Shown one piece after another: positions 31,623 through 42,576 of a DNA stretch of 64,000 nt. Under the pieces are notes generated by a model that saw nothing but the letters and a program-made list of their open reading frames with translations, was not told the origin of the DNA and did no database searches. Within the stretch, counting starts at the first letter, position 1. Every line of letters begins with the position of its first letter. The stretch lies in NCBI RefSeq assembly GCF_905163445.1, contig NC_053182.1, positions 4,340,001 through 4,404,000 of the forward strand, in the 5' to 3' direction. Source of the DNA: Pararge aegeria (Eukaryota; Arthropoda; Insecta; Lepidoptera; Nymphalidae). Position numbers and translations under genes: made by a program.

Positions 31623-31647
31623 TACTTCTATACTGATGTTGTTATTA

Positions 31648-31917
31648 TTTGTTTATTTCCATTATTATTTTACTACGACAATACATACATTGACATCTAG
31701 CCCCAAAGTAAGCGTAGCTTGTGTTATGGGTACTAAGATGACTGATGAATATTTTTATGAATACGATACATAAATACTTATAATATACATATAAACATCC
31801 AGACACTGAAAAACGTTTAAGTACATCACACAAACATTTTCCAGTTGTGGGAATCGGACCCACGGCCTTGCACTCAGAAAGTTGGGTCGCTGCCCACTGC
31901 GCAAATCGGTCGTCCAT
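31648..31917 (-). mobile_element. SINE-A, full length
   Basis: The minus strand carries a degraded head (CGACCGATTTGCGCAGTGGG), box B GTGGGTCCGATTCCCACAAC (one change), body ATACCCATAACACAAGCTAC-type sequence and a short AT tail. Frames of 71-90 aa across it are incidental. Confidence 0.94.
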
Positions 31918-32944
31918 AAATTTGTAAATATTAATATGGTACTTATATTTAGGGTCGCAACAGGGTGCAAAAAAAACAGATGTTGACTAATATAAATTTA
32001 TTAGTCTAAATTTTTTATTATTACAATATTAAAACTAAACTTACTAGCTATGCTCGGCTGATTTGTGGCACGAGCTCCCAAGCCTAGGTCTAACAATTAA
32101 TTCCCACAGGAAGCGTGGTAAAAAAGTTATCGCATCACGATTCAAAGCTAGCCTCCGGAATTTGCTGCGCCGCCGATGTAACTACGATACGGCCGCTTTT
32201 TGGTTAGCAAGCATATTATGGCGATCCCGTGGGTATGCCTACGTAACATTACGTTGACTTAAAACGAAAATAATTTTGGCATTTTCGTATAATTTTAGTC
32301 AAGTCAGTCGACCGCCAATTCCTAGCTATCTTCCGATTGGTCAACGCTAGTTGGCGGTGGGATTGCTGAGAAAGTCGTAAACGGGGGGAAGAAAAAGATA
32401 TGGGATTCTAAAAAGTGTCTTGGCGGAGGAAAGGTGGTCTGGATAAAAGTCTACAAGTGTTACAACTATCCGTAAGCACGTAGTCGTGTTATGTAGTCAT
32501 TTATACACATACATACATCATGACTCTTACTTAACACAGGTGAAACCCCGGAGATAACCTGGTAAAAAAAATATGTATTGCTGTACTGACACTTGTGACA
32601 AGATTTAGGAAAATCCTTTGCTTAAATCCTCTTACAAGTATACTCGTTGCACACAAATAAGCGATCACCTTTAGGTACTCGCCTGTGTACGTAAAAGTGA
32701 TTGCCGTTGAAAACACATTACACTTTGTTACAGAAACGAGTTGAGTAATCTTTTGTTGGGGTCAATTGGAATTGAAAAGTAAGGAAACGACACTGTAAAG
32801 TCACGTAACGATGATTGGCTGACTGGCTGTACTGCATAAAAAACGGCTTACTAGGTACAGCAGTTATAGGGCGACTTTTAAATAATGCGGATATGACTAC
32901 CATACTATCTAGCAGGCGAAAGTAAAGGCAGGTGAAAAGTATAA
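31918..32944. other. unique sequence, no gene seen
   Basis: A basic 64-aa frame (32063-32257) and two minus frames (32531-32716, 32718-32903) are open but carry no recognisable domain. No repeat family is identified. Confidence 0.4.
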
Positions 32945-33035
32945 GGATTGAAGAAATTATAAATTAAACTATACAGATTCTCCTGCTTTACGCGGAGTAT
33001 AGCAAATTACGTTTAATTTTCATAATCTCCTGTTA
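32945..33035 (+). mobile_element. MITE-I, single terminal arm
   Basis: GGATTGAAGAAATTATAAAT, ACAGATTCTCCTGCTTTACG and CGGAGTATAGCAAATTACGT match the right arm of MITE-I at 57571-57654. Nothing of the opposite arm remains. Confidence 0.85.
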
Positions 33036-34030
33036 AAGCTTAGGTATCCGAGACAAAGTGCGTTCAGATGTTGCAGCAACTATGTAATGTGTGTTAAAAA
33101 CATACCCAACATGTCTGCTTGGTTGTTTATTTTTTTCTAACTATGTGCAGCCTAATTGCTGCACCTATCTTAACTGTTTGGCACAAAGATAGCTGGTATA
33201 CTGAAGACGGGTATATAATAGGATAAGACTTTTAAGCCCCGGAAACTATCCGGTCCCCGAGGGATTTTTTAAACCGGAATTAAACCGGATGAAGTTGCGG
33301 CCAGCTGTTGCCTGCTACTTCTTCCAAATTTAATTGTGAAGAATATTTAAGATAATGCCGAACATTTCAATTGTTGTTAATTTTCATCGATAAACATATT
33401 TTCCTCGAACAGCAACCAAACGGTTGCTGAAATAAATGAAATATATGAATTTTGATGTTATGTTTTGTTTTTTACGTTGAAACTATTAATGCTTCTGCGC
33501 CCAAATAAGCCTGGCAATTTTCAGAGCAACAATATATAAGTATTGCGACGTTACGACACGTTTAACAATAAGGCGATGTAAGTACTATTTTATGTATGTT
33601 ATGCAATATATACGTACATAATTATTAAGAAAATACTAAATAGACAGATTGTTTTGATAAAAAGAAACGACTTCTAAAATAAATGTGATATTTTAAATTA
33701 TTTTATGCTGAGTTCAAAGTTTGCTCCGGCCTTAAGTTCTTTATTTTCCAAGGAAAATATACCGGCTACTCCATTAGTCCTAATAATGTTCTATAGCAGG
33801 GCATTAGCTTCCCGTCTTGTAGAAGCAAAAGATATAGCCTTCAATGCTGTTTTAATGTGGGTTAATGGAAGTAATAAAAAAAATACTCAGTTAAAAGTTA
33901 AGCTTAAATTGTTAGAATCCGTCACTATAAGTGTGCTTTAGTTAGCGATGATGATTTTTAAAATAATAATTGTGGGACCAAGCCCCATCATTTTAAACAC
34001 ACACACTTAGCAAGACATGCAAGCACGACC
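33036..34030. other. unique sequence; one unexplained 78-aa frame
   Basis: The frame at 33705-33941 (plus) has a helix-prone stretch FYSRALASRLVEAKDIAFNA and could be a fragment of a mobile-element protein. It has no recognisable motif, start context or neighbour, so I do not call a gene. Confidence 0.3.
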
Positions 34031-34032
34031 AA

Positions 34033-34225
34033 CGACCTACCTGGCGCAACGGTATGCGATGTGAATTTAAGAAGGAGGTTCGATTCAGGAATTTATGATT
34101 TCTCAATTTTCCCTGGTTTGGCTTGGCTTTGGCCTGGCTAGTTATCACCCTATCGACAGAGATGTGCCGCTAAGCGATTTAGTGTTCCGGTGCGATGTCG
34201 CGTAGAAACCGATTTGAACCATGTC
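34033..34225 (+). mobile_element. SINE-C, 5' two-thirds
   Basis: The head CTGGCGCAACGGTATGCGAT, box B GAGGTTCGATTCAGGAA, then TTTCCCTGGTTTGGCTTGG, GCTAGTTATCACCCTATCGA, TAAGCGATTTAGTGTTCCGG and GATGTCGCGTAGAAACC. The 3' end is missing. Confidence 0.88.
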
Positions 34226-34329
34226 TTTCCATGGTAAAACCTTATGCTATACGAAGCTCACAGAAAAGTATAGCACCGAATTAAGACCTCCTCAATTGGT
34301 CTACTCTTTCTGTTAGCGACTTGGTTTAA

Positions 34330-34470
34330 TAATGCTTATTTATTTATTTAACTCTTTAATTGCATACAACATTAACATATTCCAACATAAAATAAAACAG
34401 AAACATGAAGAAAGAGGTAGAATAAAAGAGGCGGCCTTATCGCTTAATAGCGATCTCTGCCAAGCAACCT
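34330..34470 (-). mobile_element. LINE 3' untranslated end with conserved stem-loop
   Basis: The minus strand reads CAGAGATCGCTATTAAGCGA then TAAGGCCGCCTCTTTTATTC and ends with a AAATAAATAAATA-type tail. ATCGCT-ATTA-AGCGAT forms a perfect small hairpin. The same motif and position occur in the LINE end at 37222-37465. No coding part is readable here. Confidence 0.72.
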
Positions 34471-34860
34471 TAGAAATTAGTAAATAGGAAGTGATGAACA
34501 TAATATAATATAATTAATAAATAATAAAATAAACTAATATATATAATAACAACACATAAACATTGAATGTTTCTAGTTTGCGTCGCATTTATACCACACT
34601 ATCCTCGGTAGAATCGAAGATGAGAAACTAAAAAATAAAATTATATATAACCTAATCCTAGAACAATAATTTCATACACCCTAACAACACGTTATTTGCT
34701 CTGGATATCTATCGTAATGGAATGATGGTACGTTTGGGATGTGTATCATAATATTATAGTTAGTTTATTGAGTTGCGTCCGTATGTCACAAGCGTTTACA
34801 CTGCCTCCGGGATAGGGGGTATCGATAAAATGGATGGCGAAGTTATTTACTGTGACGCCG
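34471..34860. other. unique AT-rich sequence, no gene seen
   Basis: No feature is recognised before the triple repeat. Confidence 0.4.
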
Positions 34861-35421
34861 CACGCGTATGAAATATCAACAGATACCTATCTTCCAACCC
34901 TCGAACCTATAAAACTGTACTTTCCCTTAGTACGCGTTCGTAAAATTCTGTAAACACGGATGGTTTTGTGAGATTCGATGGTAATAGTATCTAGCTAGTC
35001 CAAATATTTTTCCTCGTTATCACTGTTATTAAAATATCAGCGTTGCGCACGCGTATGAAATATCAACAGATACCTATCTTCCAACCCTCGAACCTATAAA
35101 ACTGTACCCTCCCTTAGTACGCGTTCGTAAAATTCTGTAAACACGGATGGTTTTGTGAGATTCGATGGTAATAGTATCTAGCTAGTCCAAATATTTTTCC
35201 TCGTTATCACTGTTATTAAAATATCAGCGTTGCGCACGCGTATGAAATATCAACAGATACCTATCTTCCAACCCTCGAACCTATAAAACTGTACCCTCCC
35301 TTAGTACGCGTTCGTAAAATTCTGTAAACACGGATGGTTTTGTGAGATTCGATGGTAATAATATCTAGCTAGTCGAAATATTTTTCCTCGTTATCACTGT
35401 TATTAAAATATCAGCGTTGCA
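34861..35421. repeat. three tandem copies of a 187-bp unit, about 99% identical
   Basis: Units begin CACGCGTATGAAATATCAAC at 34861, 35048 and 35235. Copy 1 differs from copy 2 at about two bases (GTACTTTCCC versus GTACCCTCCC). Copy 3 differs from copy 2 at about two (AATAATATC, AGTCGAAAT). The unit contains TACGCGTTCGTAAAATTCTG and GGTTTTGTGAGATTCGATGG. No coding frame or known family is recognised. An assembly artefact should be excluded. Confidence 0.97.
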
Positions 35422-36260
35422 GTTAGTCGATTTTTGTTCAAAACCATGCTATGTAGTCTAGGCATGCCAACTAACTAGGTTTCCTGCGTAACGGTTATTT
35501 TTTAGTTTAGAGGGCAGTCCCATTTCAAAATAGAATTTTAACTAGATCATAATAATGGTAGTAGTTTTGAGAGTACACAGATAGTAACATTGTGAAAAGG
35601 ATAACATTACAATATTGCTTAGCTAAGAGATTAATTAGTACACAACGGAATTAGCACAATTGTGATATTCATAAGAGTGTGTGGATACAAAACTGCCAAA
35701 TTAATGGAACAGCACTTGTAAGAGAATAACAATTTTATCTTGTATTATTTATTGATTGTAATTCACAAAGTTATTTTCTAAATCCAGACGAGGGAGCAGA
35801 TCGCACCGGGTTCGGGTTCTAGTTAAAGTTGTATAATGGATAAAATAAATAATACAACTCAGTCAATAGGGGCGCTGATAAGACTTGTGCAGTAACTCGA
35901 CACTAAATTTCGCGTTAGAATACTATAAAAAATCGTCCTGCAGGTACTGTTGCCTTTATGTTTGTATCTTCAATGGTATATGAACGATATAAAGTGCAGA
36001 AAATGGGGAATTGAAATAAAATGGAGCATAGACAGAACGGATTTTTCCAAATCAAAAAATCTTTTTCCCACATTGTAGTTATACAATATTTTGGAAAAAC
36101 TAAAACAGAGTCTGTTAATATATCTAAATTAAAAATGACTGACATTATATAAATGTCTGTTTTTTTTTTTTCGCAAAAATATTGAAAACTGTTGTATGAA
36201 ACACGTGTGTATTGAATATTGATCATTACGTAATATTAATATCGTATATATTATTTAATA
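35422..36260. other. unique sequence, no gene seen
   Basis: A 103-aa minus frame (35915-36226) is Ile/Phe/Cys-rich with no motif and is probably chance. Confidence 0.45.
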
Positions 36261-36482
36261 TCGTATTAATATTATAATTGCGAAAGTTTGTATGGATGGA
36301 TGGATGGATGTTTGTTAATCTATCACGCAAAAACTACTAAACCAATTAGACAAAATTTTGAAATGGAGAAAGATTCTAGCCTGGATTAAAACACACATAC
36401 TTATTATGCCGGGAAATGTACGGCTCCCGCAGAATTCATGAAAAACCAAAAAACCACGTATAAAGCCGCGGGCAACAGCTGG
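36261..36482 (+). mobile_element. Helitron-like non-autonomous element (Hel-2), 222 bp
   Basis: It begins TCGTATTAATATTATAATTG after an A and ends GCCGCGGGCAACAGCTGG before a T. It includes a (GGAT)n run near 36288 and the phrase CTACTAAACCAATTAGACAA. The start pattern TCNTA(C/T)TAATATTATAA is shared, in reverse, with 39527-39941. A|TC and CTRR|T borders support a Helitron assignment. Confidence 0.65.
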
Positions 36483-36545
36483 TTACTTATATTGTCTCTA
36501 GAGATCCACAAAGCTCACTAGTACCATAATATACTGTTATGTAAT

Positions 36546-36575
36546 AGCTATTGCCCGCGGCTTCAGAATCGTTAA
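36546..36575 (-). mobile_element. Helitron-like end fragment
   Basis: TAGCTATTGCCCGCGGCTTC is the reversed end of the Hel-2 family. The rest is missing. Confidence 0.5.
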
Positions 36576-37092
36576 CGTCTTTTGTCAGAAAACAGAATGC
36601 CTGTTTTCAAAAGTTATTTTTAACCCCTGGACAAAAAAATACTTATATTCGCTTTTGTAATATTACTTAGGATTTTATGTAAACTCGGCCACGTTTGTCT
36701 AAGCAAACCAAGCACGCAAAACTCTAGAATAAACTACAAAAGACTAGACTTGGCATTCTTACATAACGTTGCATACCTAAAATTACAAGTCAGAAGTTCT
36801 TTAGATTAGTTTCTAGTTTTACGAAAATTAATACACAGAATCTGAGTTTTTATATAAAAATCAAAACAAATAAACATTATTATGTACTTTTTTAATAGTT
36901 ATCCTAGAACCTAAGTTATTATTGTTAGTTAAAATTCTAATTTAGGGTAGTTTTTTTAGACGCCATAATATAATCGTTAAACGAGGAATAAATTCTAAGA
37001 ACAATGAATAATAAAAATAAATGTGACGTTTTATTGTTTTGTATTATATAATCAAAGTCAAATCCAAAATCAGATTTTTTCATAATAAATAA
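36576..37092. other. unique AT-rich sequence, no gene seen
   Basis: It includes AATCAAAGTCAAATCCAAAA, weakly like a Rep-D tail. Nothing else is recognised. Confidence 0.35.
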
Positions 37093-37221
37093 TCTTTCTT
37101 CCTTCCTAAGACCTTTACTGTAAAAGCGGCAACGCTGTGGAATGCACTCCCTGATGACATTCAACGCTCTAAGTCCCTTGCGATTTTTAAAAGTCGTGTA
37201 AGGCACTGTTTGTCAATGTAA
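37093..37221 (+). pseudogene. LINE reverse-transcriptase C-terminal fragment
   Basis: The frame from TCT at 37093 to the TAA at 37219-37221 reads SFFLPKTFTVKAATLWNALP, then DDIQRSKSLAIFKSRVRHCL and SM. The pattern W-N-x-L-P-x-x-I, then S-x-x-x-F-K, is the classic C terminus of jockey/CR1-group LINE polyproteins. An in-frame TAA lies just upstream, so only about 42 codons survive; this is a 5'-truncated copy. Confidence 0.85.
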
Positions 37222-37465
37222 ATATATTATACTATATTATGTGTATTTATGTATAAAAATAATATATTTATATCAATGTATTTTTCAGTGTGTAAATCTA
37301 TGTTATTATATATACAGAATTGCGATCCCCCGTCACTTATTCCTTTAGTTAAAGTAGCCTGGAAGAGATCACTCTTAGTGATAAGGCCGCCTTTTGCACA
37401 TAACTAAGTTAAAGTAAGTGTTCCTGTGTGTGTTTCCTATATTCTTTAATAAAGTTTTTTTTATA
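37222..37465 (+). mobile_element. 3' untranslated region and tail of the LINE fragment
   Basis: It contains GGAAGAGATCACTCTTAGTG followed by ATAAGGCCGCCTTTTGCAC at 37364-37397. The former makes an ATCACT-CTT-AGTGAT stem-loop. A terminal TTTAATAAAGTTTTTTTTAT region looks like a polyadenylation signal. Stem-loop plus AAGGCCGCC is shared with 34330-34470 and 11569-11737. Confidence 0.75.
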
Positions 37466-38044
37466 AATAATAAAAATAGTAAAAAGTCGCTGTTTCTGCG
37501 GTTGGATCTTTTAAACTACGCAACATATATCAATGTAGTTTTCAGCAATAGATCAGCAAATTCAAGAGGAAGGTTTATGTGCAGTATACATGCATGATAT
37601 TATGTAAAGAAAAGCCTATGAAAAGTGTGCGTTTAATCAGAATTACTAACAATCACTCAAATTGCCCTACATGCAGTATTGCAAATGTGCGAAGCCGGGG
37701 CGGGTCGCGAGTTTGAAGATAAAATAAACTTTACAATGGTAATACCTTCATTTCCTCGCGGAAAACACTTTCGCGAAAGTGGGCAGTCATCAGAAACAAT
37801 AATAAAAACTTTCACAAAAATGAGAACAGGTGTACTTTATTTATCATTTATCTTTACCTCTCTAGGGTTCTGTAGTAAAATGACCCACTACAAAATTATT
37901 ACATGCCATGTAATTAGTTGATTTTTTTTAAGTACACTTATGAAAATTCTTGCATCTCCGATCAATAACAAAAACTGTATTGCTTCTTAACTTCTTGCTT
38001 TTATAAGATAAGATCTACAAAATGATATAGCTCATGCATTATTA
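37466..38044. other. unique sequence, no gene seen
   Basis: The 80-aa frame at 37679-37921 has no recognisable domain. Nothing else is seen. Confidence 0.4.
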
Positions 38045-38360
38045 AATAACTTCCGACAGTAATTGGATATGCATAAAAAAATTGAGTCGCCATTTTATGG
38101 TCGCGGTCATCTTTGATTTGAAATTGAACATAGTGTATTGTATTGTAGTAGTCAAGCCCTTTCATTTGATACCGATATTGAGGCAATTTTGAAAATAATA
38201 TGTAATCTGCCATTTTGCCCCGCTTTTCATCAAACATCTAAGAACTCTCCCGAGTAATTCACCTTGCAACAAAAAAAAACAAAATCAATTCTTAATTTAT
38301 AATTTGTGACGGCACAGACACACAAACGCACACACTCACACACAGACACCCAGACACAAA
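38045..38360 (-). mobile_element. Rep-H, copy 4, ending in a CA-rich tract
   Basis: GGTCGCGGTCATCTTTGATT, GTAGTCAAGCCCTTTCATTT, GATACCGATATTGAGGCAAT and TAATCTGCCATTTTGCCCCG are the reversed Rep-H landmarks. A CACACAAACGCACACACTCA tract follows at about 38320. A 78-aa minus frame here is incidental. Confidence 0.7.
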
Positions 38361-38479
38361 AAAAAATCCATAGGAAATTTTGGGAAAAAACAGGATTGCT
38401 TTATGATCTGTTAATTCAGTTTCGTTATGAGATCACCATTGTAATCTGATCTGCAGTCTCTTTCGTAAATTATATTTTA

Positions 38480-38822
38480 CTAATAGCTTCTGCCCGCAAC
38501 TTCGTCTGTGTTCGGCATTGTTTCTAAAGCTACGTCAGTTAACAATTTTTAATCCTACCACGGGAACTATTTGAGTTATCGGTATAAAAATTACATGTTC
38601 TTTTCCATAGCATAGGTGGTATTTCCAAGCTGTCTGCCCGGGGCTTAGTAAACAATTTTCAATTTTCCCTCGGGAACTACTCAAGGAGTCGGGATAAAAG
38701 GTAGCCTATGTTCTTTTCCATGTAAAAGGCTGCATGCATGCCCAATTTCATCCAAATCCGTTCAGCTGTTTTTGCGTGCTTGAATCAGACACATCCACAC
38801 TTTCACATATTATATATAATAT
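38480..38822 (-). mobile_element. Helitron-like element, degenerate ends
   Basis: The left edge TAGCTTCTGCCCGCAACTTC is the reversed 3' end. Internal landmarks are GGGATAAAAGGTAGCCTATG and CCAAATCCGTTCAGCTGTTT. The right side is AATATTAAAATAATAATAGA. An internal duplication is visible: GCCCGGGGCTTAGTAAACAA echoes the left edge, as if two copies were partly joined. Confidence 0.6.
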
Positions 38823-39297
38823 TAAAATAATAATAGAAAAAAATAATAAATATAGTAGGATTGTACGGAACTCGGAACACTAAAATATTTCACTTCATTT
38901 TTCGTATATCATGTTGCATAACAGTGGCGAGCGATAAAACGATGAAAAGAGAGAAAGTGAAACAATCGTCAGAGAACACCAAATTGAAATAGGCTAACAA
39001 AAAATGTAAATTTTATTTTATGTAAGTGTATCTCAAAAGTCGCGATTAAAAATGACATTTGTCCATTTTAACTTTGCCTTTGGTCTTGGGCCTTTTAAAT
39101 ATGAACTAAATAAATTTTGCTTATCCTAGCTTTTGTGTTTCGATAAAGCTATAGGTTTAATATAATGACATACTCCAAACAGGATAGTCCGTAGCTACGA
39201 GTATCTTCAATGACCACCAGGTGAGCTTGTTGTTAATGGCTAGTTGGAATTAAAAAAAAATTACCAGCAACAAAGATTAAAAAATAAATGAATATAT
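38823..39297. other. unique sequence, no gene seen
   Basis: No feature is recognised. Confidence 0.4.
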
Positions 39298-39495
39298 GAA
39301 GCGGTGATAGCCAAGTGGGTAGAACTTCACTTTCGAGGGGGCGAGTTTGAATCCCGGCAGGCACCTCTAACTTTTCTAAGTTATGTGCATTTTTAACAAT
39401 TAAAATACCACTTGCTTCAACATTGAAGGAAAACATCGTGAGGAAACCTGCATGCCTGAGACAACCGTATTCTAATCTGCCGTAACGGCCTAGCA
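39298..39495 (+). mobile_element. SINE-B, 5' two-thirds
   Basis: The head GAAGCGGTGATAGCCAAGTG, box B GAGTTTGAATCCCGGCAGGC, then AAGTTATGTGCATTTTTAAC, GAAGGAAAACATCGTGAGGA and AACCTGCATGCCTGAGA. The 3' end is lost or scrambled. A Helitron-like element starts about 30 bp further on. Confidence 0.88.
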
Positions 39496-39526
39496 GGCAA
39501 TAAAACTTATAATATACTAGCTATTG

Positions 39527-39941
39527 CCCGCGACTTCGTCTGCGTTTGATTTTGTTTTTTGATGTAGCATTAAAATTAGTTGTAGATCTAAAAAAAATTA
39601 AAGTAACGCTAATACTAAATGAGGAGTTTGCTGCTGTCCGCTGAGGAGTTCTGTCCGCTATCTTCAACCACAGTTTAAAATTAATCACATATTATAACCT
39701 CTATAGTACAAAAATAATTATTTAAATCGGTTATAATTTGTCGGAGTTATGGTGTAAAATCGTCAAACACTAATCCCCTCTCCCAAAGGAACCGAGCTTA
39801 ATTTGAGGATAAAAAGTATCCTATATTACTTCTAACACTTTCAAGAATATGTGTACAAAGTTTCATGAGAATCGGTTAAGTAGTTTTTGCGTGAAAGCGT
39901 AATAAATAAACTTACATTCACATTTATAATATTAGTAGGGA
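39527..39941 (-). mobile_element. Helitron-like non-autonomous element, 415 bp, intact borders
   Basis: On the minus strand it begins TCCCTACTAATATTATAAAT after an A and ends GACGAAGTCGCGGGCAATAG-CTAG before a T. The A|TC...CTAG|T rule is met exactly and no duplication is seen. Internally it has CTTAACCGATTCTCATGAAA and GGATACTTTTTATCCTCAAA. No protein frame; non-autonomous. Confidence 0.75.
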
Positions 39942-39964
39942 TTATACATTTCAAATTTTTAAAA

Positions 39965-40150
39965 TTTTCCGACTTTAAATAAAGTGAACATGATTCCACT
40001 AGTCCAGCCTTTTCATTTCATACAGATATTGAGAGAGATGTGGAAAAATATGTAAGCCGCAATTTTTTGGTGGTGGCCATCTTGGACTGATTATCATCAA
40101 ACCTATGTTTTACCTTTCGAGGAAAAAATCTAAATCAATCAAATGGGAAA
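39965..40150 (-). mobile_element. Rep-H, copy 5
   Basis: CCACTAGTCCAGCCTTTTCA, TTTCATACAGATATTGAGAG, GTAAGCCGCAATTTTTTGGT and GGTGGCCATCTTGGACTGAT match the reversed Rep-H order. It is followed by a CA tract. Confidence 0.7.
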
Positions 40151-40167
40151 TACGAAGCCACAGACTG

Positions 40168-40258
40168 ACCCACACACACAGCTAGCAAACAACACACACA
40201 CGCACACACATAAACACACACACACACGTACACAAAAACACATGCACACTCACACATA
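40168..40258. repeat. imperfect (CA)n microsatellite
   Basis: A CA-rich tract with AGCTAGCAAAC, CG and TA interruptions, abutting Rep-H. Confidence 0.92.
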
Positions 40259-40649
40259 CCTATAACGTTTAACACTTCGTCAGTCTTGTATTGGTAGCTA
40301 AAGACAAATTTTAATTCAATGGCGCAGCTAACTCAAATATGTCATTGTAATAAAGTTTTAGCTTGAAGTTACAAAATTACACATTTATAATATATACATA
40401 TTTAAATAGGTTAAAAAAATAGGCTAAGAAATGTTTTTGTGAGGGACCTGTAAATGCTATTAAAGTAACCGTTTGCAGCTCCATCATGAAATAATTCATT
40501 AAACATCACTTGTTTTTATACACTATCTACCTACTTATAAGTTGAAATAGTTTTAGCATATAAACATATTACTTCGTTTTATTATAAGAAAGCCGGTCAC
40601 GTCCACAAACTGTTCTACAGTTTGACGTAATGTTGGTAATTTATCTTAC
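40259..40649. other. unique sequence, no gene seen
   Basis: No feature is recognised. Confidence 0.4.
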
Positions 40650-41005
40650 AGTAAAGTCAAAGTCAAAAATATCTTTATTCAAGTAGGCCCCCCATAGGTG
40701 GCACTTTTGATGCGTACATTACATGAGAATTACACGGTAGTGAGATGATGGCGATAACCACATTCGTAAACATAAAACTAAAGCTACGAGGGTTCCAAAC
40801 GTGTCCTGGTCTAAGAAGAAGCCCACAACAAACTTAGCCGGATGTTTTTTTTTGTTATCACCATCTCACAATATCATTTAAAACTATAAGAAGAGCAATA
40901 ATTTACACACAAGCTTTTTTATCGATTACGTAGTCCTTTATACTATAATAGGACTCTTCTATAAGCTTACGTTTAATACAAACTTTGAAAACTAGTTATT
41001 GTAAC
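40650..41005 (-). mobile_element. Rep-D, full copy
   Basis: The left edge AAAGTCAAAGTCAAAAATAT, CTTTATTCAAGTAGGCCCCC is the reversed tail. Then GGTGGCACTTTTGATGCGTA, GGTTCCAAACGTGTCCTGGT, TTTGTTATCACCATCTCACA and AAGCTTTTTTATCGATTACG. It is about 90% like 44466-44835 by eye over the aligned parts. Confidence 0.88.
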
Positions 41006-41386
41006 TGAAAAATAAATAAATATATGTACGTATAGCGTTGATTTTAAATCAATGTACCTATGTATAAATGTTATTCTAAGCCTGTCATAATCCTCGCGCT
41101 GGGGCACTAATAGGTAAGGCTTCTTCACTGAGAAATTTAAACTTTCCTCTTATTTTGCCGGCTTCAACGTTTATTATCCCATGTTAGTGGAAATAACCGG
41201 TACCCGACGGGCTGCTGTCCAAGTCACTGGGGAACAATGCCAATTTCCTAACTCCGGACAATGTACGAATATCAAGTTGCTTTTATATTTCTATCAATAG
41301 TAGGTATAACCAAATTAAGGACCAAAAGTTAAAACGAGGGTCCAAAAATGCTTTTTAATTCAATTATTTTCAATAATGGCCGTGTG
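41006..41386. other. unique sequence, no gene seen
   Basis: No feature is recognised. Confidence 0.4.
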
Positions 41387-41387
41387 G

Positions 41388-41545
41388 TGACGGCAGATCA
41401 GAATACTGTTCCACCATCCCTTCTCTTTACGAAGTTGTCGTACGGGGCGACTAAGGGATATTTACTCTTAGTCGCCTAGGAGGGAACCGGTAGCAGCATC
41501 CTCTGTGCAACTACTACTATCTACTGCAATCGCCAACCCTTGCGT
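41388..41545 (+). mobile_element. Rep-E, copy 3
   Basis: TCGTACGGGGCGACTAAGGG, AACCGGTAGCAGCATCCTCT, GTGCAACTACTACTATCTAC and TGCAATCGCCAACCC follow the Rep-E order. The 3' end is missing. Confidence 0.78.
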
Positions 41546-42236
41546 ATTATTAATTTTACACTTTTAATAATAACTATAGAAATATGGTAAAGGTATGTGC
41601 ATTTTCACATGCTCATTTTATTTGATTGGTTTTAATCGATTAGACCTAATTGTTTTCTTTGTTTCTTAACGTCTTGTTCACGCTTTTATGTTATCAACTC
41701 TTTTATATATTTATTTATTCAAAATACCTAATTATTTTTATGTTAAAACCGAGACCGTACTATTTCAAAATGTTATGTTTATGTAATCTTTGTGGAGATT
41801 TAAGTGAAACTATTTATAAATATATTTTTATTGTAACGCTGTTGATTACGAATAAATAAATTGATTAATAGGTAATATTAACTATTAATAAAATAATATG
41901 AATAAATAATAAATTAATGAAGGTAAAGGCTTTCTGGATTTCTGGAATTTTGAATTCTTTATTGCTTTATGGTTGTGATTCCATAAAACATTGTAATGTT
42001 AAACTCAATCTACGTGATGCTTCTACGTTGCACAATGTATCGAAACATGCCGTGTAACATTTATAGTTGCAAGCTTTTTCATTCTGCTGCAGTTATGATG
42101 CGTTCTTACATGCTAATAGGCTAACATGTTAGGGGTATATTAAACCCATACCTCCAACCAAAGAAAAAAATAACCAAAGAACAAATGCAGTTTCCCATTA
42201 ATTATACTACTATTATAATGATGATGATACTATACT
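41546..42236. other. unique AT-rich sequence, no gene seen
   Basis: The 69-aa frame at 41650-41859 is Phe/Leu/Tyr-rich, as expected in AT-rich DNA, with no motif. Confidence 0.45.
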
Positions 42237-42496
42237 ATATACTAACTACACTACGATAATACACACATCACCATAGTCCCAAAATAAGCGTAGCTTGTGT
42301 TGTGGACACTAAGCTGACCGATAAATATTTTTTATAAATAATAAACATAAATACCTATATTATACGGATAAACACCCAGAAACTTTATAACTTTCATGTT
42401 CATAAACAAACATTTACTAATTGTAGGAATCGAACCCACAGCCTTGGACTCAGAAAGCAGGGTTACTGCCCACTGCGCAAATCGGCCGTCCATACT
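42237..42496 (-). mobile_element. SINE-A, full length, diverged
   Basis: The minus strand has the head GGACGGCCGATTTGCGCAGT, box B GTGGGTTCGATTCCTACAAT, body ACACAAGCTACGCTTATTTT and a poor tail. Many scattered changes suggest an older copy. Confidence 0.92.
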
Positions 42497-42576
42497 AGCA
42501 GGGAGTTAGGGATTGTGGGCGCGCGATTGCCTGAAAACCCTAAGTAAAACTCATATTTCATAACACACATAACGTA

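Noticed and set aside
33705..33941. 78-aa frame as a mobile-element protein
   Set aside because: A helix-prone stretch is suggestive, but no motif, neighbour or second copy supports it.
34861..35421. LTR pair of a retrotransposon
   Set aside because: Three direct copies lie head to tail without internal gag-pol sequence, and the units lack TG...CA ends.
35915..36226. 103-aa minus frame
   Set aside because: Ile/Phe/Cys-rich composition typical of AT-rich noncoding DNA; no motif.
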